From Thermococcus sp. (GTDB lineage: Archaea > Methanobacteriota_B > Thermococci > Thermococcales > Thermococcaceae), in the NCBI RefSeq assembly GCF_027052235.1, contig NZ_JALUFF010000084.1, positions 1 through 64,000 on the forward strand: a stretch of DNA of 64,000 bases, given 5' to 3'. A program made the position numbers and the translations under genes. Under the pieces are notes generated by a model. That model was not told the origin of the DNA and did not search any database. It saw nothing but the letters and a program-made list of their open reading frames with translations. Within the stretch, counting starts at the first letter, position 1, and every line of letters begins with the position of its first letter. Below, piece by piece: positions 42,952-51,540 of the stretch.

Positions 42952-43695
42952 TCAGGTCAGGTCACCGCAGGTGCAGTAGTGCTCGTAGGCTACGGTATCG
43001 AGGTCTTCAAAGCCCTCCCTCGTCTTCGCCGAGAGGTATAGAACCCTCGTAGGCGGGGCTATCTCGGGCAAACTGGAGCAGAGCCTGTAAGCCAGAAGCC
43101 CCTGGGTTGAGGACTCGAACTTCAGCCTCGCGGTGAGGTACCCAACGTCGTCGAGGTACTTCCTAATCTCGTCAAGGTCATCGACGGTGTCAACCTTGCT
43201 GAGCGCCGGCACGGTGGTGGTGCCCAGGCGGAGGTCTATCATAAGGCCGAAGAAGAGGGCAAAGCAGAAATCGGCCGGCTTCCTCAGTATCTCGGGGGAG
43301 AAGAGGTAAACGCTTAGGGCATCCGGGAAGTCCTCCATGAGACTGACCCCGAACTCGTGGAAGAGGAAGGTCTCCATCTGGCCGGGCGTGTCTATGAGCA
43401 GATAGTCGCTTCCCTCTGCCAGCCCCCTCATCCTGCGCGAGTAGTCACTTACCTTTGGAACCAGAAGGTCGTAGCTCTTCACTATCGCCCCATTCGGACC
43501 CAATCCCTCCTCCATGAGTTCCCAGGCAGTTACGTCCTCCCTGACGTCAACGCTCGGCCTGTACGGGAGCTTTTTAACGCCCGTGTCGAGGTTGACGTAC
43601 TCCACAGTATAGCCGTTCTCCTCAAGGTATCTGCCGAACTCCGCCGTCAGCGTTGTCTTTCCGCTGCCGGCCGTTCCGACGAAAGCAACTATCAT
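42952..43695 (-). CDS. GPN-loop GTPase
   Basis: A 247-aa P-loop GTPase of the GPN/XAB1 family (PAB0955-like). Walker A is VGTAGSGKTT near residue 7, the GPN motif is in GLGPNGAIV near 69, and Walker B is LLIDTPGQ near 100, followed by SKVDTVDD. GPN proteins form dimers and in eukaryotes help assemble RNA polymerase II; the archaeal role is open. GGGTGATGGG precedes the start. Four bases overlap with the upstream minD-like gene indicate one operon. Confidence 0.93.
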   Translation of the reverse strand: MIVAFVGTAGSGKTTLTAEFGRYLEENGYTVEYVNLDTGVKKLPYRPSVDVREDVTAWELMEEGLGPNGAIVKSYDLLVPKVSDYSRRMRGLAEGSDYLLIDTPGQMETFLFHEFGVSLMEDFPDALSVYLFSPEILRKPADFCFALFFGLMIDLRLGTTTVPALSKVDTVDDLDEIRKYLDDVGYLTARLKFESSTQGLLAYRLCSSLPEIAPPTRVLYLSAKTREGFEDLDTVAYEHYCTCGDLT

Positions 43696-44429
43696 CCCAT
43701 CACCCTTGCCTTGAAGCCGGCTATCTTGGTGACCTTCTCGGCCAGCTCGAAGAAGGCCTTGGCACCATCCGAGTCAGGTGCATATTCAACGACCGGAACC
43801 CCCTCAAGCGTTGCCTCCCTGACCTTCGGGTCCTCCGGGACGACGACGAGGAGGGGAACCTCCATTACCTCTTCCGCGACATCGGGGGGTATGTCGTTCT
43901 CGCTCCTGCCGTAGCGGTTGAGGACGAAGCCGAGGACTGCTAGGCCGGCCTTCTTGAGAACTATTCCCACCTTCATCGTGTCTGTGATGCACGAGATTTC
44001 GGGGTTTGTGACGAGGATTACCTCCTCGCCGCTCATCATGGCGTTCATAGCGTCCATCTGGAGGCCAGCGGGGCAGTCGATGAGAATGAAGTCGAAGTGT
44101 GGCTTGAGGGGCTTTATCGTCCCCGGAAGTCTTCGGGGGTCGGCCCTGAGGACGTGCTCCCAGTCAACCGCTGCCGGCACGAGGTAGACGTTCTCATAGC
44201 TCGTCTGGTAAACAGCCTTGGTAATGTCGGCGCTTCCGGCCAGAACGTCGTGTACTGTCGTCTCGGCGTCGTCTATACCCATCACCAGGCTGAGGTTCGC
44301 CATCGTCAGGTCTGCGTCAATTGCGAGAACCTTATAACCCATCTTCCCGAGGGCTATCGAGAGGTTAGCGGTAGTTGTGGTTTTCCCGGTTCCCCCCTTG
44401 CCGGAGGCTATCGAGATTAAACGGCCCAT
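43692..44429 (-). CDS. minD: MinD/ParA-family ATPase
   Basis: A 245-aa deviant Walker ATPase: ISIASGKGGTGKTTTTANL near residue 5, LAIDADLTMANLSLVMG near 35, and FILIDCPAGLQMDAMNAM near 115. It likely dimerises on ATP and sets protein position; archaeal MinD paralogues act in chemotaxis and archaellum placement rather than Z-ring control. The C-terminal membrane-binding helix typical of bacterial MinD is weak here. GGTGGGAAC before ATG 44429. It shares an operon with the GPN GTPase and is divergent from the PIN-ATPase gene. Confidence 0.92.
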   Translation of the reverse strand: MGRLISIASGKGGTGKTTTTANLSIALGKMGYKVLAIDADLTMANLSLVMGIDDAETTVHDVLAGSADITKAVYQTSYENVYLVPAAVDWEHVLRADPRRLPGTIKPLKPHFDFILIDCPAGLQMDAMNAMMSGEEVILVTNPEISCITDTMKVGIVLKKAGLAVLGFVLNRYGRSENDIPPDVAEEVMEVPLLVVVPEDPKVREATLEGVPVVEYAPDSDGAKAFFELAEKVTKIAGFKARVMG

Positions 44430-44498
44430 GTTCCCACCCGCTCACTTTTCTCCTAAACCTTTATGAACCTTTAGCCGAGGCTCAACTTGGTGAGAGAA

Positions 44499-46307
44499 AT
44501 GAGGGTATTCGTGCCGGACACGAGCGTGATAGTTGACGGAAGGCTGACCCAGTTCCTCTCAACTTTGGGTGAGAAAGTGAAAGTGGTAGTTCCCGAGGCA
44601 GTTATAGCTGAGATAGAGCACCAGGCCAACGAGGGGAAGGCCATAGGCCACGTCGGCCTTGAGGAGCTCAAAAAACTCCGCGACATGGCGGACAGGGGCG
44701 AGATACTCCTTGAATTCTACGGCGAGAGACCCGAGCTCTGGCAGATTAGAAGAGCTAAAGCTGGCGAAATAGACCATATGGTGCGCGAGACCGCTAGGAC
44801 GCTGAGTGCCACCCTGGTGACGGGCGATCAGGTTCAGCGGGACGTCGCGATAGCCAAGGGCATAGACGTAATCTACCTCACGGCCAGAAAAGAGGTGAGG
44901 CACCGCCTTGAGGACTTCTTTGATGAAACAACCATGAGCGTCCACCTGAAGGCCGGCATAAGACCGCTCGCCAAGAAGGGAAAACCCGGCGAGTGGAAGC
45001 TCGTTCCCGTCAGGGATGAGCCTCTAACGGATGAGGAGCTTGAAGAGATAGCCGATGACATCGTCGAGCGCGCCAGGCGCGACCCGGAGAGCTTTATAGA
45101 GATAGACGAACCCGGAGCTACCGTCGTTCAGCTGAGGAACTACCGCATCGTTATAGCCAAGCCACCCTTCGCGGACAGGATTGAGATAACCGCCGTTAGG
45201 CCTGTAACGAAACTCAGCATAGAGGACTACGAGCTGAGCGAGAGGCTCTTGGAGAGGCTCAAGGACAAGGCCCAGGGCATTCTTATAGCGGGCGCTCCGG
45301 GCGAGGGCAAGACGACATTCGCTCAGGCCTTAGCGGAGTGGTACGCGAGTATGGGCAAGATCGTCAAGACCATGGAAAAGCCGAGGGATTTACAGGTTAG
45401 CGAGGAGATAACACAGTACACAGCCTTGAGCGGGAGGATGGAGCTGACGGGGGATATACTCCTACTGGTTAGGCCCGACTACACGATATTCGACGAGATG
45501 AGGAAGACGAGCGACTTCAAGATTTACTCCGACCTAAGGCTGGCCGGAGTCGGAATGGTGGGAGTGGTTCACGCGACCAAGCCCATAGATGCCGTCCAGC
45601 GCTTCATCGGCAGGGTCGAGCTGGGAATGATACCTCAGATAGTCGATACGGTCATCTTCATCAAGGCCGGTAGGGTTGCGAAGGTTCTGACGCTGGAGTA
45701 CCTCGTCAAAGTCCCGAGCGGTATGAAGGAGGAAGACCTAGCGAGGCCTGTAATAGAGGTCAGGGACTTCGAGACCGGCGAACTGGAGTACGAGATATAC
45801 ACCTACGGCGAGGAGGTAAGTGTAGTCCCTGTGAAGAAGGAGGAGAAGGCTCCCGCTTTGAAGCTCGCCGAGAAGAGGCTCAAGCAGGAGATAAAGAAGT
45901 TCCTGCCTGATGTCTATGCCGAGGTCGAGATAGTGAGCCCGCACAAAGCTGTGATATATGCCGATGAGTTCGACATCCCGGCGATAATCGGCAAGAAGGG
46001 CAAGCGCATCACCGAGCTTGAGAAGAAAATAGGGATAAGCATAGACGTCAAGAGCTTCGCCGAGCGCGAGGCTGAGAAGCCGAAGGAGAAGATACCGGTT
46101 GAAGTCGAGGAGAAGAAGAAAACGATCGTCCTCAGAGTCTCGCCTGACTATGCGAAAAAACCGCTTAAGTTCTACGGTGGGGAGCAGTACGTCTTCACGG
46201 CAACGCCGAGCAAGAAGGGCCTCGTCAAGGTCAGCAAGAGCACGCCGATAGGGAAAGAACTGAAGAGGCTCATCGAGGCCGGGATACCGATATGGGCCAG
46301 CACATGA
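44499..46307 (+). CDS. PIN domain / PilT-type ATPase / KH protein (PINA-like)
   Basis: A 602-aa three-domain protein. An N-terminal PIN domain (1-130) has VPDTSVIVDGRL, VVPEAVIAEIEHQ and TGDQVQRDVA with acidic active-site residues. A central VirB11/PilT-like ATPase (about 220-400) has GAPGEGKTT, ...YTIFDEMRK and VGVVHATKPIDAVQRF. A KH domain sits near 465-515 with IIGKKGKRITELEKKIG, and a short C-terminal beta module follows. The Sulfolobus counterpart PINA has been described as a Holliday-junction branch-migration ATPase that works with the resolvase Hjc. ATG 44499 with GGTGAG before it is the start, not the TTG at 44487. Confidence 0.92.
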   Translation: MRVFVPDTSVIVDGRLTQFLSTLGEKVKVVVPEAVIAEIEHQANEGKAIGHVGLEELKKLRDMADRGEILLEFYGERPELWQIRRAKAGEIDHMVRETARTLSATLVTGDQVQRDVAIAKGIDVIYLTARKEVRHRLEDFFDETTMSVHLKAGIRPLAKKGKPGEWKLVPVRDEPLTDEELEEIADDIVERARRDPESFIEIDEPGATVVQLRNYRIVIAKPPFADRIEITAVRPVTKLSIEDYELSERLLERLKDKAQGILIAGAPGEGKTTFAQALAEWYASMGKIVKTMEKPRDLQVSEEITQYTALSGRMELTGDILLLVRPDYTIFDEMRKTSDFKIYSDLRLAGVGMVGVVHATKPIDAVQRFIGRVELGMIPQIVDTVIFIKAGRVAKVLTLEYLVKVPSGMKEEDLARPVIEVRDFETGELEYEIYTYGEEVSVVPVKKEEKAPALKLAEKRLKQEIKKFLPDVYAEVEIVSPHKAVIYADEFDIPAIIGKKGKRITELEKKIGISIDVKSFAEREAEKPKEKIPVEVEEKKKTIVLRVSPDYAKKPLKFYGGEQYVFTATPSKKGLVKVSKSTPIGKELKRLIEAGIPIWAST

Positions 46308-46356
46308 GGGGGCGAAACCCTTTTTACCTCTTTTTCAAACTTAACACGGTGGTTTC

Positions 46357-46530
46357 ATGAAAACCCCGAACGATAGGAACGTTGTCCGTCTGGCCTTTCT
46401 CCTCGGTTTCTTACTCAGCGTTGCGGGGCTTCTGAAGGCAAATCTCCTCTGGATACTCCTCGGGGGAGTCATAATGGCCTCGGCCTTCCTCTACCCCCTC
46501 TACGCCTTCCTTGTAAGGCTCGCCGGCTGA
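46357..46530 (+). CDS. small two-helix membrane protein
   Basis: A 57-aa gene with its own ACGGTGG site 5 bases before ATG 46357. It encodes a short basic start (MKTPNDRNVVR) and two membrane helices (LAFLLGFLLSVAGLLKA and LLWILLGGVIMASAFLYPLY), ending LVRLAG. It lies 49 bases after the PIN-ATPase and 46 bases before the next gene, on the same strand. The function is unknown. The good binding site and clean membrane pattern support it as real. Confidence 0.7.
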   Translation: MKTPNDRNVVRLAFLLGFLLSVAGLLKANLLWILLGGVIMASAFLYPLYAFLVRLAG

Positions 46531-46576
46531 ACAATCAACTTTTTAACGTTCCCACCCTTCTTACCCTGGTGGTTCC

Positions 46577-46948
46577 ATGAGGTACGACGTCGTTGTCATT
46601 CCGGAGAGCTTCCACCCCTTTGGCAAGCACGAGCTTGAGCACGTCTGCGTCCCGCTCATAGTCGGCGACAGGAGCTACGACATAGCGATGGAGATAATCA
46701 ACGGCATCGACAGGGCCCTGAGGGCGAGCTTTAACGTCGAGTCCTACGAAGAGCCTGAGGGGGAGGAGTGTGATGTCCTCTACAGAAAATACACCGTCGA
46801 GAAGGAAGGGAAGAAGGGCATCGTCCACGTTAAGCTCAGGAGGATTGGCGAGGACTGCCCGCCGATAGACGGAAACCGCTGTTCCGTTCTGGAGTTCGAG
46901 AGGGACATCGAGTGCATGATGAAGGGAGTCGAGGAGTGCCTGGCTTAG
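46577..46948 (+). CDS. conserved hypothetical protein with six cysteines
   Basis: I do not recognise the family. The 123-aa product starts MRYDVVVIPESFHPFG and has six cysteines, four of them in the last third (GEDCPPIDGNRCSVLEFERDIECMMKGVEECLA). They could bind a metal or form disulfides. It is intracellular, with no signal peptide. GGTGGTTCC precedes the ATG. It follows the small membrane protein and may share its transcript. Confidence 0.75.
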   Translation: MRYDVVVIPESFHPFGKHELEHVCVPLIVGDRSYDIAMEIINGIDRALRASFNVESYEEPEGEECDVLYRKYTVEKEGKKGIVHVKLRRIGEDCPPIDGNRCSVLEFERDIECMMKGVEECLA

Positions 46949-47003
46949 GCTCGGCTGCGAGGGTAGTCATCACTCCTCAGCTAGCGAAATTCTCGTCATC
47001 GCC
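46949..47003 (-). ncRNA. candidate C/D box guide sRNA
   Basis: On the minus strand: box C ATGACGA (46992-46998), 12 bases, box D' CTGA (46976-46979), 3 bases, box C' GTGATGA (46966-46972), 12 bases, box D CCGA (46950-46953), with GGC and GCC able to pair at the two ends. The 12-3-12 spacing is exactly that of thermococcal 2'-O-methylation guides. Boxes C and D each differ from consensus by one T-to-C change. It abuts the stop of the gene at 46577. The targets are not assigned. Confidence 0.5.
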
Positions 47004-47050
47004 CCCCTACCTTTTGTCTTCCCCTTTAATGCATTTTCGGAGGTTGGGTC

Positions 47051-47611
47051 ATGCTTGTGCTTGCATCCGCATCACCGAGGAGGAGGGAGATACTGGCGAG
47101 GTTCATAAGGGACTTCGCGGTGATACCGAGTAACGCCGACGAGAAGTGCTCCCTCACCGACCCGACGGAGGTTGCGCTCGAACTGGCCAGGAGGAAGGCG
47201 AGGGAGGTCTATTCCAGAGTTGGCGGAACTGTTATTGGAGCCGACACCGTCGTGAGCATAGACGGGAGAATCCTCGGGAAGCCGGGGAACGAGGAAGAGG
47301 CGTACAGGATGCTGAAAACCCTCAGCGGAAGGGTTCACAGGGTTACAACAGGTTACTGTATAATCCACTCCAGCGGGGAACACTGCGGGAAGGTCGTTAC
47401 GGAGGTCAAGTTCAGAGAGCTCGACGACGAGCTGATAAGGGAATACATAAGAACGGGTGAGCCGATGGACAAGGCGGGTGCATATGGAATACAGGGGCTT
47501 GGGGGCCTCTTCATCGAGTGGATAAGGGGAGACTACTACAACGTCGTCGGCTTTCCAATGGAGATAATCTGGAAGCTCAGGGAGCTGGGCTTTGAGGTTA
47601 TATCACGATGA
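47051..47611 (+). CDS. maf: Maf-like nucleoside triphosphate pyrophosphatase
   Basis: A 186-aa Maf/HAM1-like house-cleaning enzyme that hydrolyses dTTP, UTP or modified nucleotides to the monophosphate. The signature LASASPRRREIL is at the N-terminus. ARRKAREV, TVIGADTVVSIDGRILGKPGN near 65-85, and the C-terminal KAGAYGIQGLGGLFIEWIRGDYYNVVGFP are all intact. The start at ATG 47051 has CGGAGGTTGG upstream. It is the last gene before the CRISPR leader. Confidence 0.94.
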   Translation: MLVLASASPRRREILARFIRDFAVIPSNADEKCSLTDPTEVALELARRKAREVYSRVGGTVIGADTVVSIDGRILGKPGNEEEAYRMLKTLSGRVHRVTTGYCIIHSSGEHCGKVVTEVKFRELDDELIREYIRTGEPMDKAGAYGIQGLGGLFIEWIRGDYYNVVGFPMEIIWKLRELGFEVISR

Positions 47612-48069
47612 GCGCTTTCCTTCTGGAATTTAAGGGGTATGTTTTAGGTTTTTAACGGTTTAGTCGGTTTAGCACGCTCTGGAAGTCTTTAGTAACCAGA
47701 AGTTATTATCAAACAAGTTGTAACGTTTGTCCGAAGAATTGTAACGAAATTTTTTCGAAGTTTTAAATGGGGGCTGGAGAGAGGCGGAAGCACAGATTCT
47801 CCTCATGGAAATCCACTCGTTTTTGAATTTAAGGGTTTAAAACGGGTTTTATTCATTTTTAGCCCCTCCAAGTGTCCCGGAAGTCTTGTGAATAGAGATG
47901 TTCATTCGGAAAAATACGCTGGAAAACACCCCCTGCTGCCAAGTTCCCAGCCTCTAACGGACGATAACGCAGGCTTTTCGAGGTTTTTTCAAGTCCCCTT
48001 TGTAGAAAAGCTTATAAAATCCGGGTGTTCTTATTCTTTTATTGGGCGAACGGAGGAAAAAGTCGCCCT
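47612..48069 (+). promoter_or_regulatory. CRISPR leader region, no protein gene
   Basis: About 460 AT-rich bases between maf and the array without a convincing frame. A TATA box CTTATAAAAT lies at 48011-48020, so transcription should start near 48040-48045, about 25-30 bases before the first repeat. Several TTTAA-type tracts and GTAACG/TTGTAACG repeats (near 47718-47750) are typical of thermococcal leaders, where new spacers are added at the leader end. Confidence 0.75.
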
Positions 48070-49508
48070 GTTGCAATAAGACTTTAGGAGAATTGAAACG
48101 GCGCGAGTAGAAGAAGGTGTGCTACTTGTAGTGCCTGCGTTGCAATAAGACTTTAGGAGAATTGAAACCAGTTATTCACTGCGACGGGCCTAAAAGTATC
48201 ATCAAAGTTGCAATAAGACTTTAGGAGAATTGAAACGTGTTTGGGGTTGGTCACACGGGAAAGGTTCTGGAAAAGTTGCAATAAGACTTTAGGAGAATTG
48301 AAACTCTGAGGTATATGCATACACGTCGTTGATTGTCACTTTGTTGCAATAAGACTTTAGGAGAATTGAAACTCTTTGTCCCACCCCAAGAATATAAATC
48401 TCTCCATCTCGTTGCAATAAGACTTTAGGAGAATTGAAACGGTTGTCGGGACGAAGCGAACGGCGAATCCTGTACATGTTGCAATAAGACTTTAGGAGAA
48501 TTGAAACATGGAATCGTCGGGAAGATGGGCGCGCGGTTCAGCCGTTGCAATAAGACTTTAGGAGAATTGAAACCGACTTGATGGCAGCCGTGAAAACCTC
48601 CTCTGCTGCGTTGCAATAAGACTTTAGGAGAATTGAAACTGATGTGCTCGTCGGCGAAGGCCTTTATCTTCCTAAGTTGCAATAAGACTTTAGGAGAATT
48701 GAAACAGAAGCGCGCTTCACAGCGTAAACGTACCGGTGCACTGTTGCAATAAGACTTTAGGAGAATTGAAACAACATGCTCAGAATCTTCTTCATGAGCG
48801 AGCGTATTGTTGCAATAAGACTTTAGGAGAATTGAAACAGTACTGCATCATCAGAGAATCAACGTCTGAAACATAGTTGCAATAAGACTTTAGGAGAATT
48901 GAAACAGCTTTCTTATCCCACCTCGCGTGCGAGAGAGTTCTCAAGTTGCAATAAGACTTTAGGAGAATTGAAACAGTTCTCCGCGAGTTTTCTCGCGACA
49001 GTCCAGTTTAAAGTTGCAATAAGACTTTAGGAGAATTGAAACGATGTCAATCGCTCAAAGCTCAGAACGAACTACGAGGTTGCAATAAGACTTTAGGAGA
49101 ATTGAAACGTTTGGGAAATCGTGACTTTCTTCTCGCTCTCTTCGAGGTTGCAATAAGACTTTAGGAGAATTGAAACACGCAAAGGCAGTCGTGGGATCTA
49201 CGTTGAGGAAATCGTTGCAATAAGACTTTAGGAGAATTGAAACCTATGCTCACATCAACGTCGGTTGGGATGAGATAGGTTGCAATAAGACTTTAGGAGA
49301 ATTGAAACTTGAGGATCAGCTGGTCTTCGTTGATCGCTCACTCCTGTTGCAATAAGACTTTAGGAGAATTGAAACGCAAAGCTCGACGACTTCAGACAGA
49401 TCAACAGCTTCGTTGCAATAAGACTTTAGGAGAATTGAAACCAGAGGTGATCAATATGGAGTCAGTTGAAGGACTTAAGTTGCAATAAGACTTTAGGAGA
49501 ATTGAAAT
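48070..49508 (+). CRISPR. CRISPR array, 22 repeats of 30 bases and 21 spacers of 35-39 bases
   Basis: The repeat begins GTTGCAATAAGACTTTAG and ends GAGAATTGAAAC (30 bases; overlapping quotes). I counted 22 copies, the first at 48070-48099 and the last at 49479-49508. All are identical as read, except that the last ends in T instead of C, the usual decay at the trailer end. That and the leader to the left set transcription on the plus strand. The GAATTGAAA- end leaves an 8-base handle of the type made by Cas6 in Thermococcales (ATTGAAAC here). No cas genes are in the window, so the array depends on a remote cas locus. Confidence 0.98.
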
Positions 49509-49654
49509 ACTGGGTTAGGGAGATCTGGCAAAAAGCAGATTAGGGATATTCCTCTTGCGAAGGTTAGATGCGTACTGTTCAAAGGGGTGTGGTAAACTTC
49601 GATTGAGTTTGAACGCTTAGAAGCGGTGTTTAATCTTCTATTCGTGGTTCGTGC

Positions 49655-49731
49655 TGGTGGGCCCGCGGGGATTCGAACCCCGGACCTCCACCTTGTAAGG
49701 GTGGCGTCATGACCATCTAGACCACGGGCCC
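49655..49731 (-). tRNA. tRNA-Val (TAC), CCA encoded
   Basis: On the minus strand the acceptor GGGCCCG pairs with CGGGCCC, followed by A and an encoded CCA (49655-49657). The anticodon arm is CCACC-CTTACAA-GGTGG with TAC in the loop, reading Val codons. The T arm is CCGGGGTTCGAATCCCCG-like. There is no intron. It ends 150 bases beyond the last CRISPR repeat. Confidence 0.95.
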
Positions 49732-49769
49732 GCCCGGAATAAGGAAAGGGAGGTGGGTTATAAAATTTT

Positions 49770-51509
49770 CTACTTCTCCACTCCCCTCCTCACCTTAACG
49801 GCCAGTCCGCTCTGAAAAACCTTAAGTTCTTCGCCGTTAAGGAGCGTCTGGCCCGTCGCGAGAAGCTCGTCCTTCTCGTTTACTACCAGAACCTCGTCGT
49901 AGGGCCTTATCCCGGGGTCGGCATCCACCACGAACTTCGCGAAGACGTTCTTTCCCTTCCTCGCGAAGGGTTCAGCGTCGCCATTGACCACAACGCGCAT
50001 TCTCGGGAAGGGGAGAACTTCATGGAGCCTCCTCGCCCCCTCAATCCCAAGCGTTAAGAGGCCGTCCTCCGCCCTAAAGGTAGCGAGGTGCTTCCCCTTC
50101 GCCTTAATCTGCCTCGGCATGCCCGTCTTCCTCGACAGCTCGACGAAGGCATCTTTGAAGGCTTCGCCTGCTCCTTCACCGAACTGGTATTCCGCAACGG
50201 CCATGATGTAATTCCTTGCCTCATCCTTCGTGGGCTTCTCTATCTTGAAGTCCACTTCACCCTCGCTCTGGGCGAAGGGGTAGCTCAGGCTCAGGTATTT
50301 TGGAATCTCACCGAATATCGGGTGGTTTATAGTCTCCGGGAATTTTCCTTTGACCCGCTCGGCCCTCTCCCTGGCTCTCACCGCCGTCGGCCACCTCAGG
50401 GATTCCTCGCTCACCTTGAAGAAAGCGGAAGCCTTCGTTACCGGCTCGTTCTTCTCAAGGTAATCCCTGTATTCAAGCAAGCGCTTGTAGGCAGCGAAGA
50501 GCTTCGGATGGCTTCTCGCCCTTTCATCCACCAGCTCCCAGAGGGTTCCCTCCTTTATCGCCTGCTTTACCCTGTTGAGCTCCTCCCTAATAACCCAGAG
50601 GTTGTGGATTGCCAAAAGCCTAGTCCGCTCCTCCTTGGGCATCTCCCTGAGCTCTTGAGGTGTATAGCGGAAACAGACCGGGCAGGAGCAGGGGAAATAC
50701 TCTAGCTCCTCAAGCCTCTTCGTGCCTTCGGGCGTCATGTAGCGGTCGTCCTTTGCGTAGAGGGCGTAGCTAGCAGAATCAAAGAGGTCTATTCCCATGG
50801 CGACAGCCAAGGCAAAAATCATTGGATGACCGGCACCGAAGAGGTGAACCGGCCTGTCAGGCCTAAGGCCAAGCTTAGAGGCGATGACAACATCGACGAG
50901 GTCTTTGTAGCGGTAGCTCTCCATCAGCGGGACGACGGCACCTATTGGGTGGATTTCAAAGTTCATCTCGCTGAGTTTTTTAGCTGCGTGAGTTCTAAGG
51001 TCGGGGTAAGTGGAGCCCTGCACTGCCGCGTTCATCGCTATCTCCTTCATCTCCTCTGCCTCTCTCGCCCTCTCCAGCGTTATCCTGAGGTCTTCCTCCG
51101 CCTTCTCCCGCGGAGCGTCTGGCGGAGTTGGTATGTCGAGGAAAGTGCCTATGTCAACGCCTATTCTCTGCTGAAATTCGATTATTTCTCGGTTGTTGAC
51201 CTCAACGCCACCGTAGCGCATGAGCTGAAAAGAGCCGGAATCAACTTCAATTATCCCATCGTAGTCGAGTAGCTTATGAATTCCCACCTCAAGGGCTCTC
51301 TCCCTCAGCTCGGGCGTCTTGTAGATGATGTATGAGTTGGTGATGATAATGCCGAAGCCCATCTCCTTGAGCTCCCTTGGCGTTACAATGAGCTGTTTTG
51401 GGTTGACAACGGGCATTATGGCAGGCGTCTCTATCGTTTTTCCGTTCACGGTCAGCTTCCCAATCCTTCCGGAGGCGTCCCTCGCCTTAACCTCGAACCT
51501 GAAATCCAT
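49770..51509 (-). CDS. tgtA: archaeosine tRNA-guanine transglycosylase
   Basis: A 579-aa enzyme that swaps guanine 15 of tRNA for preQ0, the first step to archaeosine. The catalytic barrel (1-360) has DSGSFQLMRYGG with the catalytic Asp, PTPPDAPRE, AAVQGSTYPDLR and the zinc site CSCPVC near 279. Domains C1, C2 and a C-terminal PUA domain (about 500-579, KGKNVFAKFVVDADPGIRPYDEVLVVNEKDELLATG) follow, as in the full-length Pyrococcus enzyme. ATG 51509 is set by GGGTGGGAAC. It lies downstream of the phosphate permease on the same strand. Confidence 0.96.
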   Translation of the reverse strand: MDFRFEVKARDASGRIGKLTVNGKTIETPAIMPVVNPKQLIVTPRELKEMGFGIIITNSYIIYKTPELRERALEVGIHKLLDYDGIIEVDSGSFQLMRYGGVEVNNREIIEFQQRIGVDIGTFLDIPTPPDAPREKAEEDLRITLERAREAEEMKEIAMNAAVQGSTYPDLRTHAAKKLSEMNFEIHPIGAVVPLMESYRYKDLVDVVIASKLGLRPDRPVHLFGAGHPMIFALAVAMGIDLFDSASYALYAKDDRYMTPEGTKRLEELEYFPCSCPVCFRYTPQELREMPKEERTRLLAIHNLWVIREELNRVKQAIKEGTLWELVDERARSHPKLFAAYKRLLEYRDYLEKNEPVTKASAFFKVSEESLRWPTAVRARERAERVKGKFPETINHPIFGEIPKYLSLSYPFAQSEGEVDFKIEKPTKDEARNYIMAVAEYQFGEGAGEAFKDAFVELSRKTGMPRQIKAKGKHLATFRAEDGLLTLGIEGARRLHEVLPFPRMRVVVNGDAEPFARKGKNVFAKFVVDADPGIRPYDEVLVVNEKDELLATGQTLLNGEELKVFQSGLAVKVRRGVEK

Positions 51510-51540
51510 GTTCCCACCCATGAAAAGTGAGGGGGGTTGT

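Noticed and set aside
47612-48069. Plus-strand frame of 63 codons in the CRISPR leader
   Set aside because: No binding site, runs into the first repeat, and the base composition is that of a leader.
48289-48682. Minus-strand frames crossing the CRISPR repeats with repeated FNSPKVLLQR
   Set aside because: They arise only because repeat plus spacer lengths keep a frame open; the repeated peptide is the translated repeat.
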